64,000 nucleotides of DNA from Verrucomicrobiota bacterium (lineage in GTDB: Bacteria; Verrucomicrobiota; Verrucomicrobiia; Opitutales; Opitutaceae), in contig JAEWKR010000021.1 of NCBI GenBank assembly GCA_023457715.1, positions 124,001-188,000 of the forward strand, written 5' to 3'. Position numbers and translations under genes: made by a program. The notes under the pieces are model-generated. The model ran no database searches. It was given only the letters and a program-made list of their open reading frames with translations, and had not been told where the DNA came from. Shown here in pieces: positions 58,725 through 64,000 of the stretch. How positions within the stretch are numbered: the stretch's first letter is position 1; each line of letters starts with the position of its first letter.

Positions 58725-59842
58725 CCTTCCCCCGCCTCCGGGCTGTCCTGGTGGACCGCGGGCGGCCCGGCCGCCTCCACCGTCCCTGCGCTCACCTGAA
58801 ACACCTGCCAGTCCCCGAGCGAGGCATCCGGCAGACTCGTCCCCGTGGCAATCACCTGCGCCTCCGGATCGATGGCCGCCCAAAACCGTCGACGCCGGTT
58901 CTGATCCAGTTCTCCCAGCACGTCGTCCGCGAGCATGACCGGCCGCGTGCCGCTGCGCGTCTGAAACCAGGCCGCCTGCGCCAGCCGCAGGGCGAGCACG
59001 GCGGAGCGCTGCTGCCCTTCCGACGCGAACTCCCTGGCGGGCATGCCCCGCACCTTGATCGCGAGATCGTCACGGTGCGGGCCGATCAGCGTGCTGCGAA
59101 ACTGCGCGTCCCTCGCCCGGCCGGCCGCCAGGCGCGCCCGAAACGCTTCCGCCGTCACCGCAGCCACGTTCGGCTCGTAACTCAGCTCCGCCGTTTCCGC
59201 CGCGTCCGCCAGCTTCAGATACGCCGCCTGCATGCTTTCGCTCAGCCCCCGCAGTCCTTCCTCGCGGGCCGCAATCAGCGCGGCGGCCGGCGGGGCCAGC
59301 GCCGCCTCGAACGCGTCGAACTCCGCCGCAGTCGCCTTCCCTCCCTTCAGCAAGGCGTTGCGCTCGGCCAGCGCGCGTGTGAACGCCTGCAGGAGGCGCA
59401 GGTACCCGGCGTCCATCGCGGCGAGTGTCAGGTCGAGCCAGCGGCGCCGCACCGCCGGCGCCCCGCGCACCAGCTGGATGTCCTGCGACGAGAACACGAC
59501 GGTCGGAAACCGCCCCACGTGATCGGACAACCGGGTGACCCGCGTCTGGTCGGACCACACCTCCTTTTCGTCCGGCCGCAGCTTGATCGTGACCCGCGTG
59601 TCTCCCAGTTGCTCGTGGTCGAGTTCGCACGCGATGGCCGCCTCCTTCTGCCCATGGGCGATCAGCACCCGGTTGTCGGTGGTGCGAAACGAGCGTAGCG
59701 CCGTGAGAAAGCCCACCGCTTCGAGCAGGTTCGTCTTCCCCTGGCCGTTCGCGCCCACGAAAAACTGCTGCCGCCCGCGCAGCGGCAGCGTGACCAACGC
59801 CACATTGCGAAACTGCTGCAGGTTGAGCTGACGAAGAAACAC
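58721..59842 (-). CDS. recF: DNA replication and repair protein RecF
   Basis: A 373-residue SMC-like ATPase that loads RecA at single-strand gaps. Walker A is FVGANGQGKTNLLEA (about 28-42), the signature FASEGQQRSAVLALRLAQ, and Walker B MLADDVLGELDQNRR. The fold and length are normal apart from a C-terminal tail, EAAGPPAVHQDSPEAGEG, whose codons lie in a REP-like repeat. RecF is usually near dnaA and dnaN; here it heads a chain of overlapping genes recF-tauE-ruvC-PIG-L-glycosyltransferase. The gene is divergent from the gmhA-like gene. Confidence 0.93.
   Translation of the reverse strand: MFLRQLNLQQFRNVALVTLPLRGRQQFFVGANGQGKTNLLEAVGFLTALRSFRTTDNRVLIAHGQKEAAIACELDHEQLGDTRVTIKLRPDEKEVWSDQTRVTRLSDHVGRFPTVVFSSQDIQLVRGAPAVRRRWLDLTLAAMDAGYLRLLQAFTRALAERNALLKGGKATAAEFDAFEAALAPPAAALIAAREEGLRGLSESMQAAYLKLADAAETAELSYEPNVAAVTAEAFRARLAAGRARDAQFRSTLIGPHRDDLAIKVRGMPAREFASEGQQRSAVLALRLAQAAWFQTRSGTRPVMLADDVLGELDQNRRRRFWAAIDPEAQVIATGTSLPDASLGDWQVFQVSAGTVEAAGPPAVHQDSPEAGEG
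58752..58775. repeat. REP-like GC element inside recF, copy 2
   Basis: TGGACCGCGGGCGGCCCGG with CCGCC is 24 bases long and matches the intergenic element at 62575-62601 for the first 18 bases and that at 29709-29732 closely. It forms a GGCGGCC/GGCCGCC stem. It is within the last codons of recF (residues near EAAGPPAVHQ). Confidence 0.55.
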
Positions 59843-59928
59843 GGGAGGAGAATTAAGGGAGGGCAGAAACCGAAAGTGAAAGGGAAAACGCGGGCGAGGG
59901 ATCAGGGCAGGGTTGCCACCCAGCCCCT

Positions 59929-59970
59929 TTCACCTCCACGTTCACTCTCACTCCGACTTTCACTTTCCTC
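59929..59970 (+). repeat. Pyrimidine hexamer tract before the gmhA-like gene
   Basis: Seven hexamers in register: TTCACC, TCCACG, TTCACT, CTCACT, CCGACT, TTCACT, TTCCTC, ending one base before the ATG at 59972. An opposite-strand unit GAAAGTGAAAGGGAAAA lies at 59872-59888. The complementary unit AGTGAA matches the hexamer at 10209-10268. Confidence 0.75.
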
Positions 59971-59971
59971 G

Positions 59972-60532
59972 ATGAGCTTCGAACAATCCCTCTCGACGAC
60001 GATCGCCACGTTCCAGGCCCTCACCGGCATCCGCGAGGAGATCGACCGCGCCGGTGACCTCATCCTCACCACGCTGCGCCAGGGAGGGAAGCTGCTCCTC
60101 TGCGGCAATGGTGGCAGCGCGGCCGAGGCCGGGCATTTTTCCACGGAGCTGGTCGGACGCTACGCCAGGTCCCGGGCCTCGCTCCCGGCCGTCGCCCTTT
60201 CGGCCGATGGTTCGCTGCTCACCTGCATTGGCAACGACTTCGGCTACGACACGGTCTTTTCCCGGCAGATTGCCGGCCTGGCGAAGCCCGGCGACCTTGT
60301 CGTCGCGCTGACCTCCAGCGGGAATTCCGGCAACATCCTGGCCGCGCTCACCGAGGCCCGGCGACTGGGACTGTCGTCCATCGCGTTTCTTGGCCGGGGC
60401 GGTGGCCAGGCGAAGGGGCTCGCGACGGTTGATCTCATTGTGCCCGGCAGCAGCGGGGCCGCGGCGCAGGAGGCTCACCTGTTCCTGATCCATCATTTCT
60501 GCGAGCTGATCGACGCGGCGTTTCCGAACTAG
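59972..60532 (+). CDS. gmhA: SIS-domain sedoheptulose-7-phosphate isomerase / DiaA-like
   Basis: A 186-residue SIS protein. CGNGGSAAEAGHFSTELVGRY (about 43-64, given as CGNGGSAAEAGHFSTE), LTCIGNDFGYDTVFSRQI, TSSGNSGNILAAL and AQEAHLFLIHHFCELID at the end are hallmarks of the GmhA/DiaA group, in which GmhA makes D-glycero-D-manno-heptose 7-phosphate for LPS core. With waaA in the window, LPS heptose synthesis is the likely role; DiaA, a DnaA regulator, is the alternative. The ATG at 59972 directly follows the pyrimidine hexamer tract. Convergent with a chemoreceptor gene. Confidence 0.88.
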   Translation: MSFEQSLSTTIATFQALTGIREEIDRAGDLILTTLRQGGKLLLCGNGGSAAEAGHFSTELVGRYARSRASLPAVALSADGSLLTCIGNDFGYDTVFSRQIAGLAKPGDLVVALTSSGNSGNILAALTEARRLGLSSIAFLGRGGGQAKGLATVDLIVPGSSGAAAQEAHLFLIHHFCELIDAAFPN

Positions 60533-60540
60533 GCGCGCGC

Positions 60541-60557
60541 GAGGGGAAGCGCCCCTC
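60541..60557. terminator. Bidirectional hairpin between gmhA-like and receptor genes
   Basis: GAGGGG-AAGCG-CCCCTC is a perfect 6-bp stem with a five-base loop, in the 33-bp gap between two converging stop codons. A C/T-rich run follows on the plus strand, so termination of either gene is plausible. Confidence 0.5.
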
Positions 60558-60565
60558 CCCCTTCC

Positions 60566-61795
60566 TCACCTCGCCGGCAGGTAGATTCGAGCCGCGGGAG
60601 GACGCGGGGGCGCGGGCCTCCGCTGAGCCTGCACGGCAACCAGGGTCTGGAAATTCACATCCGCCGCCAGCACCGCCCGGATCTCGCCGGCCGAATTCGC
60701 GACCGCCACCGACACGGTGAAACAGAAGTCCCCGGTGGCAGTGGAGCGATAAATGTCACTCACGTGCACGTCGCCAGCCTTGCGCACGGCCTGTTGATAC
60801 CAGGGCCGGTCCGACCAGTCGCGGCCGTAGCCGCGCTCGTCCGCCCACGTCTCGCCATCCCGGCGGGTGATGTTGCTCACCAGCTGCCGCCCGCGTTCGT
60901 CCGTCACGTACAGGAGCTCGAAACACGGATCCGACCGCAGCCACCGGTGCAACCGATCCTCCAGGCCCACCCGGTCGCCCAACGCCGATGCGACGAGGGC
61001 CACATGCTGCCGCACGTCGGCGGCCGCGCGTTCGTGGATCGCGAAGCGCATCTGGCCGACCGCAAGCAGGAGCTCCTCGGACAGGTGATTCGCCTGGTCG
61101 CCAAAGGCATGAAGCGTCCTGGCGCCGTCACGCTGACTGCCGGCCGTTCCGGCCATGTTTCGAACCTGCCGGTCCACTTCGCCCATCGTGACGGCCGTCT
61201 CCCTCCGTGACGCGTCGCCGTCCCTCCCCACGATGGCCGTGACATTCTGCACGCTGTCATGAATGGCGGATACACGGTCCTCGATCCGGGAGGTCGAACA
61301 CCGGGTCTCGTCGGCGAGCCGCTTGACCTCCTCCGCCACCACCCCGAACGCCCGGCCGTGCTCGCCCGCCCGACTGGCCTCGATGCTCGCATTCAAGGAA
61401 ATCAGGCGCGTCTGCTCCGCGATCCGGACGATGTCCCGCATCGACTGGTGGACGTTGTCGGCCGAGAGTTCCAGTTCGCCGACGACGCGGACGAGCGTCC
61501 CGGCCAGCTGAGACGTGGCCGCCGCGATCTGCTCGGCCGTGCGGGCCTGCACGTTCGCCTGTTCCTCCGTCACGCGGGCCAGCTCCGCCAGCTTGGGCCC
61601 CAACGCCGCCAGCCGCACCGCGGCATGGGCCACCGCGTCCAGGCTCTTTCGTTCGCTCGCGGCGGGGATGATCGGCGCATTCGGCGGCTGGAGCGGCGCG
61701 GGAGTCAGGCCGGGGCGGAAATCCGCTCCGGGGCTCATGAGCCGGCTTCCAGCCGGTTCGCGCGGGCCCAATAACCAACGGAATGATCGCTTCAC
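60566..61795 (-). CDS. Soluble chemoreceptor-like protein: MCP signalling domain followed by a Cache-like domain
   Basis: A 409-residue protein with no membrane helix. The MCP-type coiled-coil signalling region is at the N-terminus (about 50-235) with the conserved tip EQTRLISLNASIEASRAGEHGRAFGVVAEEVKRLADET, seen as RLISLNASIEASRAGEHGRA. The C-terminal ~150 residues form a Cache/PDC-like fold with ELLYVTDERGRQLVSN, DWSDRPWYQQAVRKAGDVHVSDIYRS and FTVSVAVAN. Normally the order is Cache, membrane, MCP; this is the reverse and cytoplasmic. The GTG start at 61795 has a GGAG ribosome-binding sequence five bases before it. No CheA or CheW gene is nearby. Confidence 0.9.
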   Translation of the reverse strand: MKRSFRWLLGPREPAGSRLMSPGADFRPGLTPAPLQPPNAPIIPAASERKSLDAVAHAAVRLAALGPKLAELARVTEEQANVQARTAEQIAAATSQLAGTLVRVVGELELSADNVHQSMRDIVRIAEQTRLISLNASIEASRAGEHGRAFGVVAEEVKRLADETRCSTSRIEDRVSAIHDSVQNVTAIVGRDGDASRRETAVTMGEVDRQVRNMAGTAGSQRDGARTLHAFGDQANHLSEELLLAVGQMRFAIHERAAADVRQHVALVASALGDRVGLEDRLHRWLRSDPCFELLYVTDERGRQLVSNITRRDGETWADERGYGRDWSDRPWYQQAVRKAGDVHVSDIYRSTATGDFCFTVSVAVANSAGEIRAVLAADVNFQTLVAVQAQRRPAPPRPPAARIYLPAR

Positions 61796-61953
61796 GCCGC
61801 TCCAAGTGCAAAAACCGTGCTAGCCCCCGCGCAATCCACCCCGGCCATGCTCCCTTGCCGCGCTAACAATGGCGCTGACCCGCGGGGCCCGGGCGCCCAA
61901 TCCCGCTTTCGCGCTTGCGGAACCGTCGATCCGCGAGCCTTTTTGACCCTTCC

Positions 61954-62487
61954 ATGAGCACTGCATCCTCCTCCGCTGCGACCCAGGAAGTCGCTGTGAT
62001 CAAGACGTCTTACGGCGAAATGACCATCGCGTTCTGGCCCGAAGTCGCCCCGAAGCACGTCGAGAACTTCAAGAAGCTGGCTCGCGAGGGCTTCTACGAC
62101 CACACCGCCTTCCACCGGATCATCAAAGGTTTCATGATCCAGGGGGGCTGCCCGAACACCAAGCCCGATGCGCGGGGCATTCCGGGCACCGGCGACCCGG
62201 GCTACAAGGTCAAGGCGGAGTTCAATGACCGCCCGCACGTGCGAGGCGTGCTCTCCGCGGCGCGGGCCGCCCACCCGGATTCCGCCGGCTGCCAGTTTTT
62301 CATCTGCCACGGCGATGCCCGTTTTCTCGATCGCCAGTACACGGCCTTCGGCAAACTGATCGCCGGAGATGATGTCCTCGAGCGCATCGCGAGCGTGCCG
62401 ACCAAGTCCGGCGGCGGCGGAGAAAAGAGCACCCCGATCGATCGCGTCGAGGTGGAGAGCGTCCAGATCGTGCCGGCCGCCGCCTGA
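61954..62487 (+). CDS. Cytoplasmic peptidyl-prolyl isomerase (cyclophilin)
   Basis: A 177-residue cyclophilin with no signal peptide. Active-site motifs FHRIIKGFMIQGG (catalytic Arg) and QFFICHGDARFLDRQYTAFG are complete, and VKAEFNDRPHVRGVLSAAR contains the other substrate-side residues. It catalyses cis-trans isomerisation of Xaa-Pro bonds during folding. The start is the ATG at 61954 (MSTASSSAATQEVAVIKT). It is divergent from the receptor gene across 158 bp and ends before a small hairpin and a REP-like element. Confidence 0.93.
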   Translation: MSTASSSAATQEVAVIKTSYGEMTIAFWPEVAPKHVENFKKLAREGFYDHTAFHRIIKGFMIQGGCPNTKPDARGIPGTGDPGYKVKAEFNDRPHVRGVLSAARAAHPDSAGCQFFICHGDARFLDRQYTAFGKLIAGDDVLERIASVPTKSGGGGEKSTPIDRVEVESVQIVPAAA

Positions 62488-62501
62488 GGGCTCAGTTGCG
62501 T

Positions 62502-62520
62502 TCCCGGGCATATCCCGGGA
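62502..62520 (+). terminator. Hairpin after the cyclophilin gene
   Basis: TCCCGGG and CCCGGGA (perfect 7-bp complement) around CATAT, 14 bases after the cyclophilin stop. Confidence 0.45.
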
Positions 62521-62574
62521 GCGCCGGGGCTCATCGTTCCTGCTGGTCTCGATGCGGACCGACCACCGATCTGA

Positions 62575-62601
62575 TGGACCGCGGGCGGCCCGCCCGCGGT
62601 C
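62575..62601. repeat. REP-like GC hairpin, copy 3
   Basis: After TG, GACCGCGGGCG and CGCCCGCGGTC form a perfect 11-bp stem around a GCC loop (62577-62601). The first 18 bases are shared with the copies at 29709-29732 and 58752-58775. It lies between the cyclophilin and Fsr-like genes and is the best-formed member of the family here. Confidence 0.8.
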
Positions 62602-62658
62602 TGTTCTCCGTCGTCCTGACTTCTTGCGCCTTTTGCGCGTTTTTGCGGCCATTCCTTG

Positions 62659-63873
62659 ATGCCTGTTTCTCCCGCCGCCGCCGACACTCGCGCCGACCCC
62701 ACGGTCCTGCGCGTGCTGTTCGCGCTGAGCGTCTCGCATCTGCTCAACGACGTCCTGCAGGCGGTGATTCCCGCCCTGTACCCACTGTTCAAGGACAGCT
62801 ATGGGCTCACGTTTTCCCAGATCGGGCTGATCACGTTCACCTTCCAGCTCAGCGGCTCGATCCTCCAGCCCATCGTCGGCAACTACACTGACAAGCGTCC
62901 CCTGCCGTACTCCCTCGCGGTCGGGATGACCTGCACGCTGGCGGGCATCGTCCTTTTCTCGCAGGCCACCCGGTTTGGCACCCTCGTCCTCGCGGCGGGC
63001 CTGACCGGGACCGGCTCGGCCGTTTTTCACCCGGAGGCCTCCCGCCTGGCCCGCCTCGCCTCCGGCGGACGTCATGGCTTCGCGCAGTCGCTGTTCCAGG
63101 TCGGAGGCAATTTCGGCACCTCGCTCGGTCCGCTGCTCGCCGCCTGGATCGTCGTGCCCCACGGCCAGGGCCATGTCCTTTGGTTCTCCATCCTGGCGAT
63201 CGCGGGCATCCTGCTGCTGGCGCGGCTGGGCGCCTGGTATCGTTCTCACCTGGACCTCGCCCGGAAGCGCCCGGGCGCCCTGAAGCCGCCCCCGCCGGCG
63301 TTCCCCCGGCGCACGGTGGTGCTCGCCCTGGCCGTCCTCGCGGTGCTGATCTTCTCCAAGTACTTCTACCTCGCGAGCCTGACCAACTACTATACCTTCT
63401 ACCTGATTCATCGCTTCGCGCTGTCCGTCCAGGAGGCCCAGTACTGTCTGTTCGCGTTCCTGTTTGCCGTCGCCGCGGGCACCATCATCGGAGGTCCCGT
63501 GGGCGATCGCATCGGACGCAAGTACGTCATCTGGGCCTCGATCCTCGGCATCGCCCCGTTCACGCTGGCGCTGCCCTACGTGGGCCTGCCCGCCACGGTC
63601 ATCCTGAGTGTCGTCATCGGCGTCGTCATGGCCTCCGCCTTCTCCGCCATTCTCGTCTACGCCACGGAGCTGGTCCCGGGCAAGGTGGGCATGATCGCGG
63701 GGCTGTTCTTCGGGTTCGCTTTCGGCATGGCCGGCATCGCGTCCGCCCTGCTCGGCAAGCTCGCCGACCACACGAGCATCGAGTTTGTGTATCAGGTCTG
63801 CGCTTACCTCCCGCTGCTGGGGATCGTGACGGTTTTCCTGCCGGACCTGCGCAAGCTGAACCGCGGGCGCTGA
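62659..63873 (+). CDS. fsr: MFS transporter of the fosmidomycin-resistance (Fsr) type
   Basis: A 404-residue major-facilitator protein with about 12 helices. The first helix region VSHLLNDVLQAVIPALYPLFKD, given as SHLLNDVLQAVIPALYPL, GLITFTFQLSGSILQPIVG, GTGSAVFHPEASRLARLAS and LFQVGGNFGTSLGPLLA are distinctive of Fsr. Fsr exports fosmidomycin and other small molecules in exchange for protons. The start is the ATG at 62659 rather than the TTG three bases earlier. It probably has its own promoter downstream of the REP-like hairpin. Confidence 0.9.
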   Translation: MPVSPAAADTRADPTVLRVLFALSVSHLLNDVLQAVIPALYPLFKDSYGLTFSQIGLITFTFQLSGSILQPIVGNYTDKRPLPYSLAVGMTCTLAGIVLFSQATRFGTLVLAAGLTGTGSAVFHPEASRLARLASGGRHGFAQSLFQVGGNFGTSLGPLLAAWIVVPHGQGHVLWFSILAIAGILLLARLGAWYRSHLDLARKRPGALKPPPPAFPRRTVVLALAVLAVLIFSKYFYLASLTNYYTFYLIHRFALSVQEAQYCLFAFLFAVAAGTIIGGPVGDRIGRKYVIWASILGIAPFTLALPYVGLPATVILSVVIGVVMASAFSAILVYATELVPGKVGMIAGLFFGFAFGMAGIASALLGKLADHTSIEFVYQVCAYLPLLGIVTVFLPDLRKLNRGR

Positions 63874-63884
63874 CAAGCGCGAAC

Positions 63885-63908
63885 CGGGCCCGGGGAGTCC
63901 GGGGCCCG
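63885..63908 (+). terminator. GC hairpin after fsr
   Basis: CGGGCCC and GGGCCCG (7 bp) around a ten-base loop, 11 bases after the fsr stop. There is no T run. The remaining sequence to the window end carries only the possible start of another gene. Confidence 0.4.
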
Positions 63909-63983
63909 TCGGGCAGCCTTTGCACCGGCTACGCAGCACCCGGACTTGCACGCGGCGGGCGCGTGCCCACCGTGACCTTTCGC

Positions 63984-64000
63984 ATGACCACCTCCGTACT
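63984..64000 (+). CDS. Possible gene start at the window edge
   Basis: An ATG at 63984 begins MTTSV and the window ends after five codons. A GTG at 63972 is an alternative in the same frame. It follows fsr by 110 bp on the same strand. Too short to be more than a note. Confidence 0.2.

Overview
The window is GC-rich bacterial chromosome, densely coded on both strands. I see no transposase, phage gene, rRNA, tRNA or CRISPR array. The gene content fits a saccharolytic, free-living Gram-negative member of the Verrucomicrobiota, most like Opitutaceae. The reasons are secreted glycosidases beside an AraC/XylR-type regulator, secreted proteins ending in a duplicated 'NLSTR' beta-rich module, an LPS gene (waaA), a propeller-type sensor kinase, several hybrid kinases, and intergenic gaps full of short tandem repeats. 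The lineage is inference; no 16S or ribosomal gene is present.

Region by region. (1) 1-12988 is a hemicellulose/oligosaccharide block: a propeller histidine kinase with the start of its response regulator, a XylR-like AraC regulator, a secreted GH43, a sugar-binding protein without its permease or ATPase, an alpha/beta hydrolase, a GH27 alpha-galactosidase and a GH3 enzyme with an N-terminal beta-rich module. (2) 13150-14097 holds a stand-alone receiver facing a BLUF blue-light sensor. (3) 14191-19187 holds a membrane metallophosphoesterase divergent from a four-gene operon with two ABC ATPases and two permeases. (4) 19264-24399 holds a secreted protein, an ECF sigma factor with its anti-sigma factor, and a GH30-like glycosidase with Ig and NLSTR modules. 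(5) 24445-30661 holds a PAS hybrid kinase, a small unknown, a pair of PH-domain membrane proteins bracketed by octamer repeats, a VasI-like protein and an esterase. (6) 30950-37814 holds an S9 peptidase, a GNAT acetyltransferase, an allantoinase-like amidohydrolase that has lost three metal ligands, an AzgA-type purine permease and three small membrane or lipoprotein genes. (7) 37842-49243 holds a SNF2 ATPase, waaA, an M16 protease, an intracellular GH43, a small secreted protein and a matrixin-like metalloprotease. (8) 49263-53225 holds hemH preceded by two operator-like palindromes and overlapping a hybrid kinase. (9) 53404-59842 (minus) holds SulP and a tightly overlapped chain recF-tauE-ruvC-PIG-L-glycosyltransferase. 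(10) 59972-64000 holds a gmhA-like isomerase, a soluble chemoreceptor with its domains in reversed order, a cyclophilin and an Fsr-type MFS exporter.

How the genes may work together: block 1 reads as sensing (kinase, XylR-like regulator, binding protein) coupled to debranching and depolymerising enzymes for xylan, arabinan or galactomannan. Blocks 4 and 7 add secreted enzymes that share one C-terminal module, suggesting a common surface or export fate. The most unusual signals are the metal-ligand-deficient amidohydrolase, the shared NLSTR module, the reversed MCP-Cache protein, the hexamer and octamer repeat tracts placed exactly at gene starts or gene-pair borders, and the paired palindromes 105 bp apart upstream of hemH.
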